DNA of 64,000 nt, taken from Fabrea salina (lineage: Eukaryota > Ciliophora > Heterotrichea > Heterotrichida > Fabreidae). Of the stretch, positions 55,401 to 63,098 are shown piece by piece. The notes beneath the pieces are model-generated. The model made no database searches and had not been told where the DNA came from. It worked only from the letters and a program-made list of their open reading frames with translations. The position numbers and the translations under genes are program-made. The first letter of the stretch is position 1. The number at the start of each line of letters is the position of its first letter. The stretch is from positions 69,501 to 133,500 of the forward strand of contig JALIHJ010000053.1 of NCBI GenBank assembly GCA_022984795.1, in the 5' to 3' direction.

Positions 55401-58400
55401 AGCAGAAATCTTTTTGCGCTTAACTGTGTAAGGGTTCCTAATGAAGTAGTCTTTTAGCTCTTTGATCAAAAAATTAAGTAGTACTGTTTCGCCTCCTTCA
55501 GGATCTAGGTAGTTCATGGCTTTGTCAATCTGGCTTGTTCTGATGCCATTTTTAAGGAACTCTTTGATTTTAGCTATGAACTTGTCCCTTCTAATCCCTC
55601 CTTCTTTGATTTCTAAGTGTTTGGAGTTGAACTCTTCAAAAGGAATCTTGTTGGAAGAAATATAAGTTACAAGGCACTCAAACAAATGCAAAAAGGACTT
55701 TTGTTCTTCTTCAGGTTCTAGTTTCTCGCCTTCTTGGGTTTCTATTACGAAGTAAGGAATTTCAATGCTGGTTTCTTGGACTTGCTTGATCAAAAAGTCC
55801 AGCATCAAGTGAGGTCTGAGGAACTTCAAGGAGTAAAGGTCGTCGTGCAAGCTTTGCAACTCAACTCTAATAAACTCAAGCACTTTGATCATTTCTATGT
55901 GTGGAACTTGTCCACTTTTTTTGATTTCTCTGCTTAAGTCTTTTATGAAGCACAGAAGTCCTTTGCCTACATTCGAACTAAAGGGCACATAAGAAGTAAG
56001 GTAAGTCCAAAACTCCAAAGCTTCTAATTCTTCTTTGCTGAGTTCGTCTGCAGCAGGTTTACTATACAAAGGCTTTTTTGTGTTGCCTATAAAAGTTGCA
56101 AACATGCTTTTGATTTTTTCAATTCCAGTCTTTTGAGGTTCTAAGTAACTTTTAGGAACTACTTTGTAAAGACCCTTTGCAGAAAGCCCTTCAAGGTGCT
56201 CTAAGTAGCCAGGGTAACTTTCCAAGTCTCTTAACACTACTTCCTGAAGGGTGTCTTTGAGTTCTTCTAAGTTAAGAGTCCTTTCTATCTCAGAAGTCTT
56301 CATGCAGTGCACATAAAACAAAAAGTGTAGGTAAGACTTTTTGACTCTGAAAGGCACTGGTGACAAGTTTAAGTAGTTAAGCAGTGAGTCCTTTTTAAGA
56401 ATCCTTCTGCACTGCTGTGTTGCAAACAAGTTGTTGACGGCACAAACACCTAAAAGTGACACTAGGGAAGCATGGAAGTCCGTTTCTTCAATGCTTAGTT
56501 TGGTGAAGTCAACTCCGAGCTTTTCAGTGACGAGTCGAACTAACTGACTTCTGGCTATTAACTTGATTAAAGTTGTTTGATTTGTAGAGTAAAAGCAGTC
56601 TTGCTCGTCGTGCACAAAGGATCTTAGAACTCTTAACTCCTGGTGTTTGCTTTGGTTGTTAACTCCAGAAGCCACTAAAAGAAACAAGTGAGGAATAAGT
56701 TGCATGGAAGTGCTTGAGTTCCTTTTGCAAACTAAGATTTGAGACACCAGTCGGGTGACTCCTACTTGGTTTCCAATTAACTCAAAAAGGAACTCAATGC
56801 TTTCATAGATGACTCTTTGGTTTTCTGGGTTTTTGTGCACGAAAAACGACAGACACCTTGTAATGAGTCTGTAAGTGCGGGCCATTTTAGAACTGATTAC
56901 TTTTTTGGAACCTGAAAAGGTTACCCAAGGCCAGTCTAGTTTAAGTATCAGCATTAAGTTTTCTTGGAGCTTCAAGTTAAGCATTATAGTTTGAAGGTAC
57001 TTGAGTTGGGTGATTTGGGCTTGTTTTTTCAAAAGGGTTTTTAGTTCCTCTAAAGAACTTGTTAGGTACATTTTAAGGTTCTTTATTTCAAGGTGACTTG
57101 AGTAGTTATCAGTCTTTATATCGCACTGGTGTTTTAGTTTTTGAGTACAACTGGCTAACTTTTCGTTTAAGAAACTTAGTCTAGAGTAGGTCTTTTTAAG
57201 TTCTCCGTCAGAAACCAGCAGTACTTTTCGAAGGTCGTTTTTCAAGTTATGTTTTTGTCTGAACTGCTTAAAAAGCAGTTTCAAAGCTGAGTCTTTGATA
57301 AGAGTATTTTTGGACTTGAATAAAAGGTTTAGAATGACTTTGTCTAGGAACTCTTTGTTTTCCATTTCGTCTGTTTTTTGGTTGACTAATTCGTACCCAG
57401 GGTGAATTAAAGCGTTGCTTTTTTTAAAGATGTTCATAGGGCTTGCTTTGCTGCTTTGGGTTTCTTGCACTTCTTTGAATTTACGGAAGTCAAGCTCAAT
57501 AAGTAACTTTTGATTCAAAGAGTTTAAGTCTGACTCGTTCAGGTCTTCTAGCACTTTCTGAGTTAAGTGCTTGTTTTTGAGTTCACACTTGAGTTCTAAA
57601 AGTTTAAGTATCTTCAGCACAAGCTTGTCGTTCAAGTCTTTTGAACACACTTTCATAGTTGACTTTAAGTTAGCACACCAGTGTGGCACAGATTTGCCTT
57701 TTTTCCAGTTCTTAAGTAAGTAAACTAGTTGGTTAGAAACACTAAAAATAAACTGACCACTGATCAGCTGGAAGTCAAGCAGTTTGTAAGACAACTCAAG
57801 AATTTCAATTACAAACTTTATGCGGCTTTCGTAGGTTTCGTATTTCCAGTTAGCAAAAGGAGAAGTGGGTTCAGTCCAGAACCTTTCAAGCCAGTCTGCC
57901 AAGCCAGCTACTGGCAAACTACTGTGGTTGAACTGTTTGACTGAGTTTACAAGCCCAAAAGAAAAGTCTTTTGAAATAAACTCTATTTTCTGTTGTTCAT
58001 GGTTCCAGAAGTAACAGTTGTTTTTGCTCTGCAGAAGGGAAGTTTGGGGACTCTGGTCAATAAACAAGTGGTTGCAAACAGCAGAGTAGTACTTTCTGAT
58101 TTTGCAGTGGACAGAAGGGTTCTCCATTCCAATGAAGGCGTGCTCGAACGACAGGTTGAAGTTCTGAATGACACATTGAGTGTTTTCTTCATTTCTAGAA
58201 ATGCAGATGCTAGTTAGCAGTTCCAAGAAAGCAGCCAAGTAGTCTACGTACTGTTTGTAAGGCGTGAAAGACTCTACGTAAAACAAGTTGGGAACTCTGG
58301 AGTCTGAGTCTTGAGGCACAGAGATTCTTTGCAGTGTAGGGTTGAGGCTCATAAATTCCTCCACAGAAGTGCTTTTCCCAGGCAGCAACTTAACACAAGG

Positions 58401-60770
58401 CTTGTTGTTAACTATGAAAAACTCTACTAAGTTGAGTGCTGGAAGTTGTTTTTCTAAAGCGTTTTGGTACCTAGGGACAGCTTTTCCTTTGTACATGCAA
58501 AGAGAAGAAAGGATCTTAAGTTTCATAGTTTGTTCAACTATGTTGTCTTCTTCTTCGTTGATGAAACTAACTTTGTCGGTCCAGTAAGTAACTTGTTGGG
58601 TGTTTCCTGTTACTTCAAAGCAGTACTTAAAAGCTGACTTGATGATTGACCCTACTTCAAGCTTGTAAGAACTTAACTGGGAAGTTAAGAACTCCTCGTG
58701 CTTCATAATGCTTCGAGAAGACTTTTTGTTGTTTTTAATGGCAGTGTGGATGACTCTGTAAACTTTAGAAGCTAACTTGCTCAGGTACTTAATGGCAATG
58801 GCTGAAGGAAAAGTTAGGTACTCAAAAGTTTTGAACCTCACAACCCAGGATATCTTTTTTAAGTTTGAGCTTTTAACTGAAGGAGGAAGGTTTTCTCTAG
58901 GGAACTTGCTGGGGAGTTTAAGTCTTTTGTCTATGAGTTGCAGAATCTTGACAAGCAGTTCAAGTAACCCAGACTCTCTGATTGAGTCTTGTTTTTCCCT
59001 TACTTGATTTTTTAGGACTTTGTTTTGGATGCTACTTACGATTTCAAAGCAGATTTCGGTTTGCTTCTCAAGTTGGTTTTCAGTTTCCTTTGCTTTTTCG
59101 TAGTTGGGCACGTAAATGTGGTTGCGTTTCACAAGTGCCCAGTTAGCTAAGAACTGGTAGAAGTTGGCAAGTTTGGGTATGATTCTTGAGATCTGGAACA
59201 AGTGGATAGTGCTTTCTTCAGGCACGTCTTCTAGGCTAAAAGAAGTCAAAAAGTTCTTTCTGTCAGAAGTTAGCTCTAATTCAGTTTCCACAAACTCCTC
59301 TTCGTTCTTGAACAGGTCCAAAGTGTCCATGTGGGGTTTCTGGGCTTTTAAAACTCTTTTGGCAGGGACTGACTCAATTTTAACTAAGCTTTTGAAAGTA
59401 AGTGAAGAGTTACTTCCACTTATGATCTTGAAAAGTGTAACTTCGTTTTTGCCTTCTTGAGTCAGTATAAGGTTGCCGTTCCTCAAAACTCCTAAGTAAA
59501 GCCCTGTAAGTGCGTGTTTGATTCTAAAGACTTCTTGGTGTTCGACTACTCCTCCGTCAAACACGTTCCTTCGTTCGAGTTCCCAAACGTCCATGCCTCC
59601 TTTTTTGTTGTCGATGTAAACTCTGCTGCTGAAGATAGAGTTTTTGTTAAGCTCTGTCTGAATGAAGTTGTCTGCTGAACTCTGGATTTCGTAAGGCAGA
59701 ATTTCTTCTATCTTGCAAGAGTTCACAGTTAAAAAGCCTCCTGTTTGCTTGTTAAGTATTTTAAAAGAGTTCCCGGACGAGACCAACTCAGGGTTCTTTT
59801 TGGTCTGGACATGGGAAATGTACTTGCGTGCTTTCCAGTCAGTTGGAAGTGACCCTGAGTTGAGTTCAAACCCTATGTCCACTTTGAACTCTTGCTGAAC
59901 ACCCATGTGCAGGTAGTAAGTGGACTTTTCAACAGTTTGTTTGAGCAAAAACAAGTCGGAGTAACCTATGGGTTCTCCTTCGTGTCTAAGTTTGCTTTTA
60001 GGAACTATTTCAAACCAACTTGACTCACTGCCTTCTTCGTCAAGCACTACTTCTAAGCACCCTGTTTCTCTGGCTACTTTAAGTTTAGTGGTTACAAAGC
60101 ACTCACTGTGGATGTGTCTGAGTTGTATTTTGTCTCCGTACCTCACTTTATCCCCAGTGGTTGTTTCTAAGTCTGCTTCATTGCACTCTGACTCTTCCCT
60201 AACTAAGAACTCTAGTTTTTTTAAGGTGCTTTGTTGCTTCTGGTCTAAGTTTTGGTACTCTTTCAGTGTTTTTAAGTGCCCGTACTGCCTTGCAGGCTCT
60301 ACTCGGAATAAACTTTGGCGGACTTGGATGGCAGAGTTGGCTTCTACTAAGTACTTTTTAGGGACGCACTCTAAGTAGCTGTGAGAAATCCCGTCTCCGT
60401 TAACTATGCCTGAGTACTGGTAGTCGCTGTTAGTTTCCTTAGCAATCAAAGTAACTATGTCTCCGTAAAGTAAGAATTCTTGAGGTTTTTCAGTTTTGAA
60501 CTCCTGAGTAGTTTGGAAGCTTTTAGAAAACAGCCCTTGGAACTCCTTAGCATTGCTGATAGGTGGTAAAAAGCTTTTGGGGTTCCTATAAGCCTCTCCA
60601 AAACTAGTAACTAACGGAAGCTCTGGGGTTTCTCTGGACTGCTCTAAGTTGATAGAAGTTTCTTGGTTCTTAGTGAGTTGGTATTCTTCTTTAAGTCCAG
60701 TGAAAGCTACTCGTTTTCCTGCCTTTTTTATAGCTGTGCTGAATTTCCAGGCGCCTATTTCTTTTATCAT
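52419..60770 (-). CDS. Inositol 1,4,5-trisphosphate receptor-type calcium release channel
   Basis: 2783 residues, close to animal IP3R length. The ATG at 60770 is used; an upstream in-frame extension has only a non-ATG start and would run through the divergent gene. Order: N-terminal MIR/beta-trefoil region (LLYGDIVTLIAKE, VRYGDKIQLRHIHSE, ALTGLYLGVL), armadillo/RIH solenoid (about 500-1900), RIH-associated region (KIIRFLQLCCDNCYLPFQNFLG), then six membrane helices (about 2350-2660). The pore filter is GGGIGD (about 2618), followed by an inner helix with TFAELRDRK. The C-terminal zinc finger CLICGKKKFQF...HLNVEHNAFAYLAFIIYI is IP3R-specific. It releases calcium from ER stores. Starts are 4 nt from the divergent kinase. 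Confidence 0.93.
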   Translation of the reverse strand: MIKEIGAWKFSTAIKKAGKRVAFTGLKEEYQLTKNQETSINLEQSRETPELPLVTSFGEAYRNPKSFLPPISNAKEFQGLFSKSFQTTQEFKTEKPQEFLLYGDIVTLIAKETNSDYQYSGIVNGDGISHSYLECVPKKYLVEANSAIQVRQSLFRVEPARQYGHLKTLKEYQNLDQKQQSTLKKLEFLVREESECNEADLETTTGDKVRYGDKIQLRHIHSECFVTTKLKVARETGCLEVVLDEEGSESSWFEIVPKSKLRHEGEPIGYSDLFLLKQTVEKSTYYLHMGVQQEFKVDIGFELNSGSLPTDWKARKYISHVQTKKNPELVSSGNSFKILNKQTGGFLTVNSCKIEEILPYEIQSSADNFIQTELNKNSIFSSRVYIDNKKGGMDVWELERRNVFDGGVVEHQEVFRIKHALTGLYLGVLRNGNLILTQEGKNEVTLFKIISGSNSSLTFKSLVKIESVPAKRVLKAQKPHMDTLDLFKNEEEFVETELELTSDRKNFLTSFSLEDVPEESTIHLFQISRIIPKLANFYQFLANWALVKRNHIYVPNYEKAKETENQLEKQTEICFEIVSSIQNKVLKNQVREKQDSIRESGLLELLVKILQLIDKRLKLPSKFPRENLPPSVKSSNLKKISWVVRFKTFEYLTFPSAIAIKYLSKLASKVYRVIHTAIKNNKKSSRSIMKHEEFLTSQLSSYKLEVGSIIKSAFKYCFEVTGNTQQVTYWTDKVSFINEEEDNIVEQTMKLKILSSLCMYKGKAVPRYQNALEKQLPALNLVEFFIVNNKPCVKLLPGKSTSVEEFMSLNPTLQRISVPQDSDSRVPNLFYVESFTPYKQYVDYLAAFLELLTSICISRNEENTQCVIQNFNLSFEHAFIGMENPSVHCKIRKYYSAVCNHLFIDQSPQTSLLQSKNNCYFWNHEQQKIEFISKDFSFGLVNSVKQFNHSSLPVAGLADWLERFWTEPTSPFANWKYETYESRIKFVIEILELSYKLLDFQLISGQFIFSVSNQLVYLLKNWKKGKSVPHWCANLKSTMKVCSKDLNDKLVLKILKLLELKCELKNKHLTQKVLEDLNESDLNSLNQKLLIELDFRKFKEVQETQSSKASPMNIFKKSNALIHPGYELVNQKTDEMENKEFLDKVILNLLFKSKNTLIKDSALKLLFKQFRQKHNLKNDLRKVLLVSDGELKKTYSRLSFLNEKLASCTQKLKHQCDIKTDNYSSHLEIKNLKMYLTSSLEELKTLLKKQAQITQLKYLQTIMLNLKLQENLMLILKLDWPWVTFSGSKKVISSKMARTYRLITRCLSFFVHKNPENQRVIYESIEFLFELIGNQVGVTRLVSQILVCKRNSSTSMQLIPHLFLLVASGVNNQSKHQELRVLRSFVHDEQDCFYSTNQTTLIKLIARSQLVRLVTEKLGVDFTKLSIEETDFHASLVSLLGVCAVNNLFATQQCRRILKKDSLLNYLNLSPVPFRVKKSYLHFLFYVHCMKTSEIERTLNLEELKDTLQEVVLRDLESYPGYLEHLEGLSAKGLYKVVPKSYLEPQKTGIEKIKSMFATFIGNTKKPLYSKPAADELSKEELEALEFWTYLTSYVPFSSNVGKGLLCFIKDLSREIKKSGQVPHIEMIKVLEFIRVELQSLHDDLYSLKFLRPHLMLDFLIKQVQETSIEIPYFVIETQEGEKLEPEEEQKSFLHLFECLVTYISSNKIPFEEFNSKHLEIKEGGIRRDKFIAKIKEFLKNGIRTSQIDKAMNYLDPEGGETVLLNFLIKELKDYFIRNPYTVKRKKISALSETTLQEVDINKWFQDQVNQLQSLSEQETKNETIELFKKVKSLIFDKNLTRSYSFMQEVLENLKVAFRDNTNQIYFLQVLKYLLKIEMSNPESSKRIEVIQRVYTEGRIMEMALSFLNKSNPKILVKKALQLLNTILLNNNPFVKDHLLNYLKTNENYFGVFIFFKEKIKETSDYLFGKQKEIQKVNTRIVTLRTVGNLPEIKSVNHSEPGDPELTCKIIRFLQLCCDNCYLPFQNFLGTQNLDPDKANVDLVQQLSLFMESFKNLGVLKDPSKEPNEVCQLASQGFKTLIDMCTGPCLKNQEFFGNRRRLFRFINWLIDVDCVNELPGTYILIFSEAVKFLKTLTEGHNNKKIYKVMFEEINFSLMKTHANSIWSKRIQGREEVIYQENQGKSYWLLDPLELKTAITEEDSKFIEVGFDIYILILTLHSYQPKLAYSGAFEDNEELIGQNEMQNIQKGVAEMEEMRDKENFKDSLVRGVKNFCYYLRITVNPSSFYTQRAQNEAHEAYKFYSANISFVEINNNGQLIKSYFRVPFMCKYISKASRNNLVLDIQRTTYQEKLEDFLNNTKVYQVEMKHQQKLARYPLIDDLACKWRVYADFSYFLVVVLNLLMLFSVEHESGNTGSWKFTYGGFYTLMTPFAAIQVLLAFMIYFFYIVEYYPVISYKKRNESGNTGSFSDSYERLSGTVLMEQIGIEQTSTKNKFMLGEFFSICFLDRNNFYNLVYLLISALAWRWPLLYTVLLLDVIKRSQDLVNILNSITLNYSQLLRTMVFGVILVYMFSVVAFAYFPDYYLADSDDAQMNTYCGSLLDCFTSTLIVGFRAGGGIGDWIGQATKNQDYWARITFDNLFFILIIVIITNIIFGIIIDTFAELRDRKNAKLTDMRENCLICGKKKFQFEVQKIDWNSHLNVEHNAFAYLAFIIYIRQKPIEECNGAEKFVKERIEIADTKFFPTSSLSLNEDQEEEPELFEYFKTQIQRLSDLAQLSLKST

Positions 60771-60774
60771 TATT
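60771..60774. promoter_or_regulatory. 4-nt divergent spacer
   Basis: TATT is all that separates the two opposed ATGs (CAT-TATT-ATG) of the IP3-receptor and FYVE-kinase genes. 5' leaders must either be near zero or overlap the other gene's coding sequence. Confidence 0.7.
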
Positions 60775-62097
60775 ATGGAAGTACTTACAAGCGTCTTCAA
60801 CCCCAACACTTGCTGCAAACTCTGCAACAAAAGAATCACTTTCGTCAAAAAGCGCAGGAAGTGCCTTGACTGCAGTAAGTCCTAATCAGAACAAATCATC
60901 TGTACCAGGTGCAGTGTCAAACAGTCAGCCCCTGACTTGGGGTTGTTCAGGCACCGCAGGTACTGTCTTCCTTGCTTAGATAAACACTCCCAGTCTTTGC
61001 AAGAACTCCCAACGGTTGAGTCTTCTTTTTCCTGCGAAGATCTTAAAAACACTGAAGAAACTAAAATTTCCTCTCCAATGACTGCTGACGAGATGGCGCA
61101 GGAATCTGGGATTCCCCAAGAAGAACTCACCACCCAAAAAAGCATTCTGCAAGAAACTGTTAATTTAATGCTCAAAGGACTCAAAGCTATCCCTTCAAAA
61201 CAAAACGTAAGTTTTACTTAGTACGAAAAAACCCTTAAAGAAAGACTGAACATTACCTACGAAGACCCAGAAACCAAGTACTTAATTCTAAGGAAGATTG
61301 GAAGTGGAGGCTCTGGCAACGTGTACCTTGTTAAAAACCGTGAAACTGAAGAACTGTGCGCTTTAAAAAGAATCCGACCGAGGACCAACGAAGAACTCGA
61401 ATCAATCAAAAACGAAATAGCCCTGACTCAGATTTCTTACCACCCCAACATCATATCTTACTACCACGCTTTTGAGTACCAAAGCTGCATTTACTTAGCC
61501 CTTGAGTACATGCAAAACAGCTTGTACGAAGTCATCACTGAAAACGAAGGCAACATTCCTGAGAAACAGATTGCTTACATTTGCATGGAAATTCTGCAGG
61601 GACTTTCTTTTATGCACCGCCAAAACCGAATCCACCGCGACATCAAAAGCGACAACATCTTAATAAACTCAAAAGGAGACATCAAGCTAGGTGACTTTGG
61701 GTACGCTGCTCAACTCACACTTGAACAAAGCAATAGAAACACTATTGTAGGAACTCCTTCCTGGATGGCACCTGAAATAGTTAAGGGCGAAACTTATGGT
61801 TGCAGCATTGACATTTGGAGCTTCGGAATTCTAGTTATTGAACTAGCTGAAGGAGAACCTCCTTACATAGACGACCCTCCTATGAAAGCAATGTTTAACA
61901 TAGCCACTAAACCACCTCCTACACTTAGAGACAAGTTCAAGTGGAGCAGTGAGTTCAGAGAGTTCTTAGGAATTTGCTTAGTTAAGGAACCAGAACGAAG
62001 GGCTTCAGTCTCAAGACTCCTCTCTCACCCCTTCCTCGAATACAACGTTGGCGAAAGTGCCCGTGAAGAATTCGTTGAGTTTCTGGGAGCCTCATAA
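60775..62097 (+). CDS. FYVE-like zinc finger plus STE20-family protein kinase
   Basis: Three exons (60775-60874, 60890-61206, 61222-62097) give 430 residues. Residues 12-70 form a FYVE-like finger: CKLCNKR, KKRRKCLDC, CTRCS and RYCLPC; the usual RHHC is RRKC, so PI3P binding is uncertain. A short linker precedes the kinase (about 170-420): glycine loop IGSGGSGNVY, ALKRIRP lysine, HRDIKSDNIL, DFG, and GTPSWMAPEIV, the STE20 activation segment. All catalytic residues are present. Splicing of intron 1 interrupts the finger. The chain is probably an endosome-targeted or PAK/MST-like kinase; substrates unknown. Confidence 0.88.
60875..60889 (+). other. 15-nt spliceosomal intron
   Basis: GTAAGTCCTAATCAG, phase 1, joining TGC-A to AA-CAA (Cys-Lys-Gln) inside the zinc finger. 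The retained form meets TAA in frame. Confidence 0.9.
61207..61221 (+). other. 15-nt spliceosomal intron
   Basis: GTAAGTTTTACTTAG, phase 0, just before the kinase domain. The terminal TAG is an in-frame stop if retained. Confidence 0.92.
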
Positions 62098-62104
62098 TAA
62101 TAAC

Positions 62105-63068
62105 ATGGACTTAAAGCCTTTACTCCAACTGAAGCCTTCTTCTGAAGAAGACTACTGCACACAACTTAAACTAGGTTCTTGCTTTCTAGGAGCAGCCTTT
62201 TCTCACTCTAACACAGTTCAGTTGTACTCACTTGACAACTTAGAAGCTCTGCCTGCTGTGCAGCTAGAGTCTGGTTCTCTTTCTGAGTTTACTTTTATCT
62301 CCGAAAACACATTTGCCTGGTGCGACAAAGCCGGCAGTTTAGGAGTGTTTGACCTCAGAGAAGGCAAGTCCAGGGTCCAGCGTTTCCAAGAAGAGTGGTT
62401 CAGCATGGACGCTTGTGGATTTAACTTAGCTGCAAGCAGCAACAAAGGCATGACTGTTTGGGACTTAAGAACTATGAGTGAAAAAAGGAAGTTCAGTGAA
62501 GTCCACGCTGACCACGAAGACGTTACCTGTGTAAGGTTCAACCCTGACTACTCACACATCTTGGTAAGTTGTGCCGAAGACAACTTAATGTCCATCTGCA
62601 ACGTAGAAAGCCAAGAAGAAGACCCCTACATTCTTATGAGTGTAGAAGAACCTGGACTGAAAGTAGGTTTTGTGGGTCCCAACATCTACTGCGTAACTAT
62701 TTCTAGATACTGGGAGTACCAACCTAACTTAGACGACGACTTAGCTCCTCCGTTGTTGGTCAAGAAACTTTCTGCTTTTGAACTCCAAGAAGCCAACCCA
62801 GAAGCTAACTACTTCATCAGCAGTGTCAGTTTGGGTGTGCAGGAACAACTTCTAGTAGGCAGTCACCAGTAAGAAACAAATAGGAGGCCAGCTGTTTAGT
62901 TATCCGAGCCAAGGTCCTTTCTACTCTGGGCATTTCCACACAAGTGTCATAAGAGACGCCTTGAGTTTTAAGGAGTACATTATTACAGGAAGTGAAGACT
63001 CTTCTATAGTAGCTTGGCAGTTAACCGAAGCAAACGGAATGCAGATAGAAACCCCAGTAATAATATAA
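62105..63068 (+). CDS. WD-repeat protein (WDR89-like), with an unresolved +1 frame change
   Basis: The ATG at 62105 comes 7 nt after the kinase stop (TAA-TAATAAC-ATG). Exon 1 encodes WD blades (GSLGVFDLREGKS, MTVWDLRTMSEKRK, VSCAEDNLMSICN) and reaches TAA at 62870. The downstream part, open in the +1 frame to 63068, adds GGQLFSYPSQG, HTSVIRDALSF and YIITGSEDSSIVAWQL, the last blade. A 15-nt intron-like GTAAGAAACAAATAG (62869-62883) sits at the join, but removing it alone leaves the wrong frame by one base. Alternatives: intron plus one extra base in the assembly, or +1 slippage at CAG-TAA-G. About 300 residues; a propeller scaffold of unknown partner. WDR89 is the best guess, from length and order. 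Confidence 0.65.
62869..62883 (+). other. Intron-like 15-nt site at a frame change
   Basis: GTAAGAAACAAATAG fits the GTAA-N5-A-N2-TAG form. Taken alone it does not restore the downstream frame; one further base must be absent. Confidence 0.45.
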
Positions 63069-63098
63069 AACACAAACTTCTAGAAACTATAAAGAATC

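Noticed and set aside
60771-60848. Upstream extension of the IP3-receptor N-terminus
   Set aside because: It begins with TTG rather than ATG and would run through the FYVE-finger exon of the divergent kinase gene.
62562-62580. GTAAGTTGTGCCGAAG as a 16-nt intron in the WD-repeat gene
   Set aside because: It encodes the conserved WD segment LVSCAEDN, and its removal shifts the frame.
1225-63098. tRNA, rRNA, CRISPR, telomere or intact transposon
   Set aside because: I inspected the gaps by eye and found no cloverleaf, direct-repeat array, telomeric repeat or terminal inverted repeats.
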